Source: Betaproteobacteria bacterium RIFCSPLOWO2_02_FULL_68_150
Lineage (GTDB): Bacteria; Pseudomonadota; Gammaproteobacteria; Burkholderiales; SG8-39
Reading direction: 5' to 3'
Length of the DNA: 27,115 nucleotides
Assembly: GCA_001771975.1 (NCBI GenBank)
Contig: MERE01000002.1
Span: forward strand, 1 to 27,115
Both the position numbers and the translations under genes were made by a program. Of the stretch, positions 1 through 6,660 are shown one piece after another (position 1 is the first letter of the stretch; each line of letters starts with the position of its first letter). Under the pieces are notes generated by a model. The model did not search any database and was not told where the DNA came from. It saw only the letters and a program-made list of their open reading frames with translations.

Positions 1-177
1 GACGCCGCCGTGGCGCTGGCCGACCTTGACGGTCTTCGGTTCGGCGCCGTCGATCGAGAGCACCGCGGCCTTGTCGCCGAAGGTGCCGACCAGGCGCACC
101 TCGGCGCCCGGCGCCTGCAGCGCCGCCACGGCGAGCGCAAGGCCCATACAATGCCGGAGAGTGAAACCGGTAGCCAT
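1..177 (-). CDS. N-terminus of exported retropepsin-like aspartic protease family protein (partial)
   Basis: Only the first 59 codons are inside the window; the gene runs off the left edge. The start at 177 gives a short n-region (MATGFTLRH), a hydrophobic stretch and an Ala-rich end, which looks like a signal peptide. It is followed by an N-terminal strand pattern containing LVGTFGDKAAVLSIDG and KTVKVGQR. That pattern resembles the N-terminal part of periplasmic clan AA (TIGR02281-like) aspartic proteases, but the catalytic DTGA segment would lie outside the window. A second possible start is ATG at 147; neither has a clear ribosome-binding site. With the 177 start, the gene overlaps the divergent amidotransferase start (161) by 17 bp, so the two genes would share promoter DNA. 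The family call is from memory of the N-terminal pattern and is tentative. Confidence 0.5.
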   Translation of the reverse strand, partial: MATGFTLRHCMGLALAVAALQAPGAEVRLVGTFGDKAAVLSIDGAEPKTVKVGQRHGGV

Positions 178-871
178 TTTCAGGTTCGCGCGTTCCGAGG
201 GTCCGGCGTATTTTGCCACTGTCCTCGAACGCAGTTCGATCCCCTGGACGCTGATCGCGCTCGACGAGGGCGCCAAGGTGCCGCGCGATGCGGCGGCCTA
301 CTCCGGGCTCGCGTTCATGGGCGGGCCGATGAGCGCGAACGACGCCTTGCCGTGGATCGCGCCCGTGATCGAGCTGACCCGCGACGCGGTGCGCCGCGAC
401 CTGCCCACGCTGGGCCATTGTCTGGGCGGCCAGCTCATGGCGCGCGCCTTCGGCGGCGAGGTGACGCGCAACAGTATCGCCGAGATCGGCTGGGGCGAAG
501 TGCGCATCGCGGACAACGCGGCGGCGGCCGATTGGTTCGGCGCTCTGGAGGCGTTCGAGGCGTTCCACTGGCACGGCGAGACCTTCAGCATCCCGCCGGG
601 GGCGACACGCGTGCTGACCAACGCGCACTGCGAGAACCAGGCTTTCGCGCTGGGCAAGCATTTCGGCATGCAGTGCCACGTCGAGATGACCGAGGAGCTG
701 GTGCGCGCCTGGTGCCGGGCCGGGCGCGACGAGATCGAGCGCAGCGCGGCGAGCCCCGGGGTGCAGCGGCCCGATGAGATCCTGCGCGACCTCGCGCCGC
801 GCCTCGGGCGCCTGCACGAGCTCGCGGACCGGATCTACGAGCGCTGGAGCGCGCGGCTCCCGAGGGGGTGA
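161..871 (+). CDS. Class I glutamine amidotransferase (GMP synthase-like GATase domain protein)
   Basis: This is a 236-aa stand-alone class I glutamine amidotransferase. The nucleophile elbow is GHCLGGQ with Cys87. The rest of the triad is His173 and Glu175 in QCHVEMTEE, and FHWHGETF near residue 135 is typical of this GMP-synthase-like subgroup. By family it would release ammonia from glutamine (or act on a gamma-glutamyl substrate), but no synthase domain is attached and the acceptor is unknown. The start chosen is GTG at 161 (reading MKPVAIFRF), because family members begin this way; the in-frame extension to 26 is Ser/Ala/Arg-rich and lies over the divergent gene. A GGAGA lies directly against the GTG, closer than usual. 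It has no operon partner: it converges with yajQ, whose stop is 20 bp away. Confidence 0.85.
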   Translation: MKPVAIFRFARSEGPAYFATVLERSSIPWTLIALDEGAKVPRDAAAYSGLAFMGGPMSANDALPWIAPVIELTRDAVRRDLPTLGHCLGGQLMARAFGGEVTRNSIAEIGWGEVRIADNAAAADWFGALEAFEAFHWHGETFSIPPGATRVLTNAHCENQAFALGKHFGMQCHVEMTEELVRAWCRAGRDEIERSAASPGVQRPDEILRDLAPRLGRLHELADRIYERWSARLPRG

Positions 872-891
872 CAGGGGGAACCGCGGGTTTC

Positions 892-1377
892 CTAATCGCG
901 GAAGTTGACGGTCTGCAGCGGCAGGTCGGTCACGTTCTTTCGCACCAGCTGGATCGCCGCCTGCAGGTCGTCTTTCTTGGCGCCGGCGACGCGCACCGCA
1001 TCGCCCTGAATCGAGGCGCTCACCTTCAGCTTCGCGTCCTTGAGCAGCTTCTGCATGAGCTTGCCCTTGTCCTGCGGCACGCCGGTTTTCACCGTGACGG
1101 CGCGCTTCGCCTTGTCGCCGGAGATTTTCTCGATGCCGCCGAGCTCGAGGCAGCGCACGTCGACATTGCGCTTGGTGAGCCGGGCGCGCAGCACGTCGAG
1201 CACCTGGCCGAGCTTGAACTCGTCGTCCGCGAACACCGTGAGCACGAGCTCGGCCTGCTCGATGCGCGCGTCCGAGCCCTTGAAGTCGAAGCGGTTCCGG
1301 ACCTCCTTGTTGGCCTGCTCCACGGCGTTGCGCACTTCCTGCGCATCGACCTGCGAAACGAAATCGAACGAGGGCAT
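892..1377 (-). CDS. yajQ: YajQ family nucleotide (cyclic-di-GMP)-binding protein
   Basis: The 161-aa product has the full YajQ length and begins MPSFDFVSQVD, the family signature. It carries the two alternating RNP-like halves, with RFDFKGSDARIE near residue 29 and a C-terminal end at LPLQTVNFRD. YajQ proteins are cytoplasmic; the Xanthomonas homologue binds cyclic-di-GMP and acts with a LysR-type regulator, and the E. coli protein binds nucleotides. A good Shine-Dalgarno (AAGGAG) lies 6 bp before the ATG and overlaps the stop of the upstream gene at 1388, so the two are probably translationally coupled. The function in this organism is inferred only from the family. Confidence 0.95.
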   Translation of the reverse strand: MPSFDFVSQVDAQEVRNAVEQANKEVRNRFDFKGSDARIEQAELVLTVFADDEFKLGQVLDVLRARLTKRNVDVRCLELGGIEKISGDKAKRAVTVKTGVPQDKGKLMQKLLKDAKLKVSASIQGDAVRVAGAKKDDLQAAIQLVRKNVTDLPLQTVNFRD

Positions 1378-1387
1378 GCAAGCTCCT

Positions 1388-2062
1388 TCACGGACCGCGA
1401 TTCAGGCGCAGCAGTTCATCCACCCAGCGCAGCGTCGCCGAGCGGATCCATTCGACGTCGGCCGGGCCGTCGTGGCCGGTGTATACCGAGAGCGTGAGCG
1501 CCTTGCCGCGCACCAGCAGCAGGGTGGTGGTCGAAAAGAGGTACTGCGGCTGGTCGCGCTCCCCGTCCTGCGCCAGGCGCGCGCCGAGCAGCACGCTCAC
1601 CACGAGCGGGTCGTTGCGCAGTTCGGCGAGCAGCTGCGGCCGGCCGCGCGGCTGCGCATCGATGTGCTTGAGGTAATCCGTGGTCGCGGGCGGCGCACCC
1701 ATTTCGCGCAGCGACGCGCCGGCCAGCGTGCCGAACTCGCCGGCGCTCAGGCGCTCGTGTTCCAGCCGCGCCGCAATCGCCGCGATCATGTAGCGCCTGA
1801 ACTCGGGGCGGTCGCCGTTCATGAAGCGCCGCAGGTCGGCGTCGGTGATCGCGAACAGCAGAATCCGGTTCGAGGCCGAGGTCTGCGATTCCGCCAATTC
1901 CTGCAGGCGCGGCGACGCGAGGCCCAGGCTGTCGGAAAAGCCTGCGGGCGCATCGAGCACCAGGCGTTCCGCGCCCACGCGCAGCACGAGGGGCGCCGCG
2001 GCGCCGTTGAGCGCGAAGGCGGCAAGCAGGGGGCCAAGGGCGGCGAGGTAGCGCAAGGCCAT
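1388..2062 (-). CDS. Exported protein of unknown function
   Basis: This 224-aa protein is one I do not recognise. Starting at ATG 2062 gives a signal peptide (MALRYLAALGPLLAAFALNG, then AAA), so export to the periplasm is likely. The mature part contains RLVLDAPAGFSDSLGLASPR, a repeated Leu/Ala helix pattern, and a C-terminal half with YLFSTTTLLLVRGKALTLSVYT, which looks like a beta-rich sheet. No catalytic motif or Cys pair stands out. An upstream in-frame ATG at 2095 would add 11 residues before the signal peptide and run into the argG promoter, so I prefer 2062. Its stop lies in the yajQ Shine-Dalgarno, which makes it the first gene of a two-gene operon. It is divergent from argG with about 50 bp between starts. 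Confidence 0.75.
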   Translation of the reverse strand: MALRYLAALGPLLAAFALNGAAAPLVLRVGAERLVLDAPAGFSDSLGLASPRLQELAESQTSASNRILLFAITDADLRRFMNGDRPEFRRYMIAAIAARLEHERLSAGEFGTLAGASLREMGAPPATTDYLKHIDAQPRGRPQLLAELRNDPLVVSVLLGARLAQDGERDQPQYLFSTTTLLLVRGKALTLSVYTGHDGPADVEWIRSATLRWVDELLRLNRGP

Positions 2063-2083
2063 TATTCTAGCCACCGAATCTCG

Positions 2084-2089
2084 TATCAT
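2084..2089 (+). promoter_or_regulatory. Possible -10 box for argG
   Basis: TATCAT matches the sigma70 -10 consensus at five of six positions and lies 24 bp before the argG TTG start. It would place transcription start near 2096, just before the Shine-Dalgarno. No convincing -35 hexamer is visible 16-18 bp upstream. The whole divergent promoter region is only about 50 bp. Confidence 0.4.
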
Positions 2090-2112
2090 CGGCATTTTCG
2101 GAGAGCAGGAAC

Positions 2113-3465
2113 TTGGCGACGATCCTCGGTACGCTTCCCAAAGGGGAAAAAGTCGGCATCGCGTTCTCGGGCGGGCTCGACACGAGCGCCGCGGTGCACT
2201 GGATGCGCGCGAAAGGCGCGATCCCCTACGCGTACACCGCGAACCTCGGCCAGCCGGACGAGTCGGACTACGCGGAGATCCCGCGCAAGGCTCTTCGCTA
2301 CGGCGCCAAGGTCGCGCGGCTCATCGAGTGCCGGCCGCAGCTCGTCGCCGAGGGCATCGCGGCGATCCAGTGCGGCGCGTTCCACATTTCCACGGGCGGG
2401 GCGACGTACTTCAACACCACGCCGCTCGGCCGGGCAGTCACCGGCACGATGCTCGTCGTCGCGATGCGCGAGGACGGCGTCGGCATCTGGAGCGACGGCA
2501 GCACCTACAAGGGCAACGACATCGAGCGCTTCTACCGCTATGGCCTCTTGGCGAACCCGTCCTTGAGGATCTACAAGCCCTGGCTCGACCAACGCTTCAT
2601 CGACGAGCTGGGCGGCCGCAGGGAAATGTCCGCGTACCTGACCGCGGCGGGCTTCGACTACAAGATGAGCGCCGAGCAGGCGTACTCGACGGACTCGAAC
2701 ATCCTCGGCGCCACGCACGAGGCGAAGGACCTCGAATACCTCGACCAGGGGATCTCCATCGTCAAGCCGATCATGGGGGTCGCGTTCTGGCGCGACGACG
2801 TGACGGTCAAGCCCGAAAGGGTCACGCTGCGCTTCGAGGAGGGTGCCCCGGCCGCGCTGAATGGCCAGCACTTCACCGACGCGGTCGCGCTCTTTGCCGA
2901 GGCCAATGCCATCGGCGGCCGGCACGGCCTGGGCATGTGCGACCAGATCGAGAACCGCATCATCGAGGCGAAGAGCCGCGGCATCTACGAGGCGCCCGGC
3001 ATGGCGCTGCTGCACGTCGCGTACGAGCGCCTCGTGACCGGCATCCACAACGAGGACACGATCGAGCAGTACCGCGCGAACGGCCGGCGGCTGGGGCGGC
3101 TCCTCTACCAGGGCCGCTGGTTCGACCCGCAGACCCTGATGCTGCGCGAGACCGCGCAGCGCTGGGTGGCGAAGGCGGTGACGGGCGAGGTGACGCTCGA
3201 ACTGCGCCGCGGCAACGACTACTCGATCCTCGACACGAAGAGCCCGAACCTCACCTACCACCCCGAGCGCCTGACGATGGAAAAGGGCGAGCAGGTGTAC
3301 TTCACGCCGGGCGACCGCATCGGCCAGCTCACCATGCGCAACCTCGACATCGCCGACACGCGCGACAAGCTGCGCGTCTACGGCGAGGCGGGGCTGCTCG
3401 GGGAATCGACCAGCGGCGGCGTGCCGTTGCTCGGGCCGGTAGAACAGAAAAAGACGAAGGGCTAG
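2113..3465 (+). CDS. argG: Argininosuccinate synthase
   Basis: ArgG condenses citrulline and aspartate with ATP to argininosuccinate, the penultimate step of arginine synthesis, in the cytoplasm. The 450-aa product aligns from memory with the E. coli-type long ArgG along its entire length. The ATP pyrophosphatase loop AFSGGLDTS is near residue 18. Other conserved stretches are YAYTANLGQPDE, TYFNTTPLGRAVTGTML, GDGSTYKGNDIERFYRYG-like residues, YSTDSNILGATHEAKDLE and GRHGLGMCDQIENRIIEAKS. The start is TTG at 2113: it gives the expected MATILGTLPKGEK N-terminus, no ATG or GTG is available nearby, and an AGGA lies upstream. It is a single-gene unit, not clustered with other arg genes. Confidence 0.97.
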   Translation: MATILGTLPKGEKVGIAFSGGLDTSAAVHWMRAKGAIPYAYTANLGQPDESDYAEIPRKALRYGAKVARLIECRPQLVAEGIAAIQCGAFHISTGGATYFNTTPLGRAVTGTMLVVAMREDGVGIWSDGSTYKGNDIERFYRYGLLANPSLRIYKPWLDQRFIDELGGRREMSAYLTAAGFDYKMSAEQAYSTDSNILGATHEAKDLEYLDQGISIVKPIMGVAFWRDDVTVKPERVTLRFEEGAPAALNGQHFTDAVALFAEANAIGGRHGLGMCDQIENRIIEAKSRGIYEAPGMALLHVAYERLVTGIHNEDTIEQYRANGRRLGRLLYQGRWFDPQTLMLRETAQRWVAKAVTGEVTLELRRGNDYSILDTKSPNLTYHPERLTMEKGEQVYFTPGDRIGQLTMRNLDIADTRDKLRVYGEAGLLGESTSGGVPLLGPVEQKKTKG

Positions 3466-3649
3466 CGACGCAGCCGTTCCGCCTCGTCATGGAGAGCGAA
3501 TCGGTCGCATCGCCCTCGGCCATGTCCGACAGGACGACTGGACTTTATTGGCGGTTCGTTGAATTATTCGATCTGGGGAGCGCTCTGAGTTGTTCCTCTG
3601 GGGCGGCACGTGGCCGCCTCCTTTCAAGCAGATTCTTCGGAGGGCCGCC
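3466..3649. other. Low-GC intergenic stretch after argG
   Basis: No gene is supported here. Part of it (about 3538-3585) is visibly AT-richer than the surrounding chromosome. A 6-bp inverted repeat around ACGTG at 3602-3618 lacks a T-tract. The stretch marks the left border of a compositionally different patch that contains the GrlR-like gene. Confidence 0.4.
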
Positions 3650-4000
3650 GTGCAAAATGCCATCTATCATCTTCGTCTCTCGTCCTCTGCCGGAGGAACC
3701 AGCGAGGGTCTGGTCGTCATCTGCCAGGGCTCTGTGAACGGCGCAGACGGGGGCTTCATCTATTCCGGTCATCTGACAGGAAGCGATGAGGCGTTGTCCG
3801 GGAAACTGACCCTCAAGCGCTGGAGTCCGAGCCTGACTACCGTATTCGAAGCGCTCGAGGATTTCGATCTCCAAGTCAGTGGTCACGCGACGCCGGGAAA
3901 CTCATTCACGATTTCAGGCGGTATTTCCTCGCAGCCGGATCTCGCGATTACCATTGCCGGACGTTTTCTATCAGCGGTCAACGCCGCAGGAGCCACGTAA
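3650..4000 (+). CDS. GrlR-like regulatory family protein
   Basis: The 116-aa product has the pattern of the GrlR family: an N-terminal QNAIYHLRLSSSA, then GGTSEGLVVICQGSVNGADG, a YSGHL strand, LKRWSPSLTTVF, and a C-terminal PDLAITIAGRFLSAV. GrlR is the negative regulator of the LEE type III secretion island of pathogenic E. coli, where it binds the activator GrlA; the fold is a small lipocalin-like beta barrel. Environmental homologues occur singly and their partners are unknown. The start is GTG 3650 with GGAGGG 5 bp upstream; an upstream ATG at 3590 would add 20 residues with no family match. No GrlA or secretion genes are present. Codon use and GC are lower than in neighbours, suggesting transfer. 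Confidence 0.72.
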   Translation: MQNAIYHLRLSSSAGGTSEGLVVICQGSVNGADGGFIYSGHLTGSDEALSGKLTLKRWSPSLTTVFEALEDFDLQVSGHATPGNSFTISGGISSQPDLAITIAGRFLSAVNAAGAT

Positions 4001-4091
4001 TTTTCCGAGCTCCACTGAAATCGAGCAGGCGGTAGCGGCGTCCTGAACCGAACTACGAAAGAGGCGCTCGAGCGCTTCGTCGCCTTCGCGC

Positions 4092-4943
4092 TCAGCGCTT
4101 CACGAACTTCAGCGTGAAGCGGTCGCTCTCGCCGATCGCCTGATATTTGGCACGCTCCTGGTCCTTGAGGCGGTAGGTCGGCGGCAGCGACCAGACGCCG
4201 GCGGGATGGTCCTTGGTGTCCCTGGAATTGGCGTTGATTTGCGAGACGCCCGCGAAGCGGAATCCGGCGCGCTCGATCAGTTCGATGGCGAAGTCCTGGC
4301 GCACGTAGCCGGATTTCATCTGCATTTCCTGCGGCCGGTCGTCGCGGCCGCGATGGTCCACTACGCCGAGCGTGCCGCCGGGCTTCAAGGCGCGGTGAAA
4401 GGCGCGCAGCGCGCCGTCAACCTCGCCGCGTTCGATCCAGTTGTGCAGGTTGCGGAAGGTGAGTACGAAATCGGCCGACCCCGCCGGCGCGATCTCGTGG
4501 CGGTCGGCGTTGAAAGGTACGACTGCCACCTTGCCGTAGCGCGCCGGGTCCGCCGCCAGACGCGCCAGCAGCTTCTGGTGGTCGGCGAGGTAGTTGGGCG
4601 GAGCCGAGGGGTCGCGGCTCGCGGCGATGTAGCGGCCGTCTTCCCTCAGATAGGGCGCGAGGATTTCGAGGTAGTAGCCGGCGCTCCCGGGAAGGATCTC
4701 GACCACCGTGCTCGTCTCCCGGACGCCGAAAAAGCGAAGCGTCTCGAGGGGATGCCGCCAAGAGTCGCGCGCCACATTCGCCGGCGTGCGATGCGGCGCG
4801 GCAACGCGCTGCGCCAACCCGTCATCCTGCTGGAGGGACGGCGCCGTGGCGGAACACGCCGCCAGCAGCGCGACTGACCCCAGCAGGGCCCAGCCCCGCG
4901 TCACGCGCGTTCTTCGGGAGAGGTCGAGATGTCGGCCAGGCAC
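4092..4943 (-). CDS. Predicted lipoprotein with class I SAM methyltransferase domain
   Basis: The 283-aa product starts with a basic n-region, a hydrophobic segment (WALLGSVALLAACS) and a lipobox L27-A28-A29-C30, so lipidation at Cys30 is predicted. After that comes a class I methyltransferase-like domain. Motif I is the altered TVVEILPGSAGYYLEILAPY near residue 80, there is an acidic/strand section FVLTFRNLHNW near 165, and a motif such as ALKPGGTLGVVDHRG near 190. Members of this group exist in other proteobacteria with export signals; the substrate is unknown. It starts at GTG 4943 with AAGGAG 8 bp upstream that overlaps the preceding GNAT stop, so the two are coupled. A later GTG at V14 is an alternative start and keeps the lipobox. 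Confidence 0.78.
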   Translation of the reverse strand: MPGRHLDLSRRTRVTRGWALLGSVALLAACSATAPSLQQDDGLAQRVAAPHRTPANVARDSWRHPLETLRFFGVRETSTVVEILPGSAGYYLEILAPYLREDGRYIAASRDPSAPPNYLADHQKLLARLAADPARYGKVAVVPFNADRHEIAPAGSADFVLTFRNLHNWIERGEVDGALRAFHRALKPGGTLGVVDHRGRDDRPQEMQMKSGYVRQDFAIELIERAGFRFAGVSQINANSRDTKDHPAGVWSLPPTYRLKDQERAKYQAIGESDRFTLKFVKR

Positions 4944-4955
4944 GCTCGACGCTCC

Positions 4956-5408
4956 TTACGCCAGCTCGAGCGCCATCACCAACTCCCCGTCCTCCTCCTC
5001 TCCGGTGTGGCGGAATCCGAGTCGCGTGTAGAACCGTGCCAGCGCATCGGCGCCGCGCACGTGTGAAACCAGCAATTCGCGCGCTCCCGGCCGCGTCCGC
5101 ACGTGCTCGATCAGCAACTGTACGGCCGCCGCTCCCAGGCCCTTGCCTTGATGCGCCTTGTCGATCATCAGGCGCCAGAGAAAGAACTGGTTCTCCTCCG
5201 GCGCCGCCACGAGCGTCGGGTCGTACAGCATCACGAAACCAACCAATTCCTCGTGCGCATGGATGGCGCGAAACCACGCCTCGTCCTGAAAGTATGCCTG
5301 TGCGATCGACACGGCGTTCGGTGCCACCTGCCGGCCGCCATCGCCGGCGTCGAGCTGGCAGACGGCGCGAACGCTGTCCTTGGTTACTTCGCGCAGGCTG
5401 AGATTCAC
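4956..5408 (-). CDS. GNAT family N-acetyltransferase
   Basis: The 150-aa product is a single GNAT domain. It has an ELVGFVMLYDP central strand, the acetyl-CoA pyrophosphate loop HQGKGLGAAA after WRLMIDKA, and a C-terminal ALARFYTRLGFRHTGEE, which carries the usual Tyr. These enzymes transfer acetyl from acetyl-CoA to an amine. The FFLWRLMIDKAHQGKGLG pattern is closest to spermidine or diamine N-acetyltransferase-like members, but the substrate cannot be read from sequence. It is the upstream partner of the methyltransferase lipoprotein, 12 bp from its start. The gene stands next to the toxin-antitoxin patch but is not itself part of a toxin-antitoxin pair: there is no DUF1778 or RHH partner. 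Confidence 0.88.
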   Translation of the reverse strand: MNLSLREVTKDSVRAVCQLDAGDGGRQVAPNAVSIAQAYFQDEAWFRAIHAHEELVGFVMLYDPTLVAAPEENQFFLWRLMIDKAHQGKGLGAAAVQLLIEHVRTRPGARELLVSHVRGADALARFYTRLGFRHTGEEEDGELVMALELA

Positions 5409-5410
5409 AG

Positions 5411-5659
5411 TCAGGACGCAGACCCGTTGTCTGTCGGACCGTCGGCAATCGCCGCCGTCAAGCGAGCTTCACGCCGGCTCTCGGCATGGCGGCCCTGAGC
5501 GGACGGCCTCAGGCGTAACGCGTGTACGTGGTGATTGAGCCGGCTGAGGGTGTCGGTCGCGGCGACGGGCCGCCCGAGTTCGGCGGCGCTCAAGCCCAGC
5601 CCGCCAAGCTGTGCGGCGAGGTGTTCACCGGGGTGAATTGCGCTTCGTACCATATTCAT
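5411..5659 (-). pseudogene. higA-like antitoxin remnant (XRE family)
   Basis: The open frame codes 82 aa. Its first 28 residues, MVRSAIHPGEHLAAQLGGLG then LSAAELGRPV, are the classic start of HigA/VapA-type XRE antitoxins. After that the match breaks up: a residual TDTLSRL fits the HTH recognition-helix region, and RVTPEA, matching the next helix, is found in another frame near 5500-5520. The normal C-terminal LxLxxxYDLRxA segment is missing. I read this as an antitoxin gene broken by at least one frameshift and truncated. A GAGGGG Shine-Dalgarno and the 6-7 bp spacing from the toxin remnant's stop are still visible. A short functional antitoxin is not excluded but seems unlikely. Confidence 0.6.
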
Positions 5660-5665
5660 TGCCCC

Positions 5666-5761
5666 TCAATCATAGTCCACCATCTCGACGTTGATCGGCA
5701 CCAACGATTCACCGGGCCACTCGAAACAATGGCGAACTCGCGGTTTGTCGCAAATCCGCTG
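5666..5761 (-). pseudogene. higB-like toxin C-terminal remnant (RelE superfamily)
   Basis: On the minus strand, in the frame ending with TGA at 5666-5668, the last 31 codons include QRIC, CFEW and NVEMVDYD before the stop. HigB/RelE toxins typically end in a strand with RxCFxW followed by a DVEIVDYH-like terminus, so this matches the C-terminal third of such a toxin with a small disruption between the two strands. No intact N-terminal half is found upstream: the sequence from 5762 to 5880 gives no HigB-like frame. The toxin remnant precedes the antitoxin remnant with the toxin-first order expected of higBA. Confidence 0.5.
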
Positions 5762-5855
5762 CGACCCACGGCGGCTTGAACGCGCTGTGTGACCGGGAAG
5801 CCGGGCAGTCTTGGCGTCGTTTGCTCATCCCAATAGCGTGGCGCCATTTTGGCGA

Positions 5856-5868
5856 CAGTGATACACTG
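5856..5868. promoter_or_regulatory. Inverted repeat, candidate operator of the TacA/TacT-like pair
   Basis: A perfect inverted repeat CAGTG-ATA-CACTG lies 28 bp before the antitoxin start. Ribbon-helix-helix antitoxins of the DUF1778 family repress their own promoter through short palindromes placed in this way, so this is a reasonable autoregulatory operator. A second short palindrome, TGGCGCCA, sits at 5839-5846. Binding is inference. Confidence 0.45.
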
Positions 5869-5896
5869 ACTGCTTGATTGCATGCCGGAGAAGATG

Positions 5897-6208
5897 ATGG
5901 CGACGGCTATTGCCAAGCAGGACCGTATCGGCGCTCGCGTTCCCCGCGAGGTCTATGAAATGTTGTGCCGTGCTGCCGAACTGAGTGGTGCCACGGTCAA
6001 TCAGTTCCTGGTGCAGTCGGCGCTGAAGGAAGCCCAGGCCGTCATCGAGCGCGAAGAGGTCATTCGCCTGTCGCCCCGCGACTGGAACTGGCTGCTCGAG
6101 CTGATGGAAAACCCGCCCAAGCCGAACCCAAAGTTGAAGGCCGCCATGAAACGCTACCAGAAGGCCAGGCGAGACGATGCAGGTACTTCCTTTAACTGGA
6201 AGCCATGA
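5897..6208 (+). CDS. DUF1778 ribbon-helix-helix antitoxin (TacA/AtaR-like)
   Basis: The 103-aa product has an N-terminal ribbon-helix-helix (KQDRIGARVPREVYEML, then AAELSGATVNQFLVQSA near residues 8-45). It is followed by a helical linker and a C-terminal toxin-binding tail with LSPRDWNWLLELMENPPKPN, the pattern of DUF1778 antitoxins. It should neutralise the GNAT toxin encoded next and repress the operon. ATGs at 5882, 5894 and 5897 are in frame; I chose 5897 because GGAG at 5887-5890 is then 6 bp away. The gene overlaps the toxin by 32 bp, the normal layout. GC is lower than in the flanking genes, consistent with a mobile accessory cassette. Confidence 0.9.
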   Translation: MATAIAKQDRIGARVPREVYEMLCRAAELSGATVNQFLVQSALKEAQAVIEREEVIRLSPRDWNWLLELMENPPKPNPKLKAAMKRYQKARRDDAGTSFNWKP

Positions 6209-6659
6209 CCGGCAGGGGTTCGACTGCGGCCGCCAGGAACTGAACGATTGGCTGCGTCAGGTTGCCCGCCAGCATCAGGACAAGGGGCTGTCGAAGACCT
6301 TCGTCGCTACCCGCGAGGAAGCGCCGGAGTGTATCTGCGGTTATTACGCGCTGACATTGGCCGAGCTGGAAAACCGTCACCTGCCGGAGGCGTGGCGCAA
6401 AAAGCTGCCTCGTCGCATTCCGGGTGTGCGATTGGGGCGCTTGGCTGTCGATAGGCCATATCAGGGCAAAGGTCTGGGCGGGTTGCTGCTGGTAGATGCG
6501 CTGACTCGGGCGCGGCGGATCCATGCTGACGCTGGCGGTATCGGCCTGTTCGTTGATGCCATCGATGAACAGGCGGCAGGCTACTACCAGCGCTTCGGTT
6601 TCATGGCATCCCCGGACAGTCCGCTGCTATTGTTTCTGCCGGCGAAGGTGACGGGATGA
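6177..6659 (+). CDS. GNAT toxin of type II toxin-antitoxin system (TacT/AtaT-like)
   Basis: The 160-aa product is a GNAT acetyltransferase of the toxin subgroup. Family members acetylate the amino acid on charged tRNAs and so block translation. Visible features are the start VLPLTGSHDRQGFDCGRQEL (the F-x-C-G-x-x-x-L pattern typical of TacT), GYYALTLAEL near residue 55, and LGRLAVDRPYQGKGLGGLLL around 86-105 with the acetyl-CoA loop. AAGYYQRFGF follows, with Tyr137 as the likely catalytic tyrosine. It begins inside the antitoxin gene (32-bp overlap) with an AGGCGAG upstream. All key residues are present, so it looks functional. Its stop is 1 bp from the stop of the convergent PLP enzyme. Confidence 0.9.
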   Translation: MQVLPLTGSHDRQGFDCGRQELNDWLRQVARQHQDKGLSKTFVATREEAPECICGYYALTLAELENRHLPEAWRKKLPRRIPGVRLGRLAVDRPYQGKGLGGLLLVDALTRARRIHADAGGIGLFVDAIDEQAAGYYQRFGFMASPDSPLLLFLPAKVTG

Positions 6660-6660
6660 T

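Noticed and set aside
3602..3618. Hairpin GGCGGC-ACGTG-GCCGCC as argG terminator
   Set aside because: The stem is short and no T-tract follows (TCCTTTC). It is also within 50 bp of the next start. Not convincing as an intrinsic terminator.
4064..4075. Palindrome GCGCTCGAGCGC between the GrlR-like gene and the methyltransferase gene
   Set aside because: It is 12 bp in very GC-rich DNA where such self-complementary runs arise easily; no promoter lies there, and no T-tract follows.
4956..5408. GNAT gene as a second toxin of a TA pair
   Set aside because: It lacks the N-terminal pattern of TacT-like toxins and has no RHH antitoxin neighbour; it is coupled to the methyltransferase gene instead.
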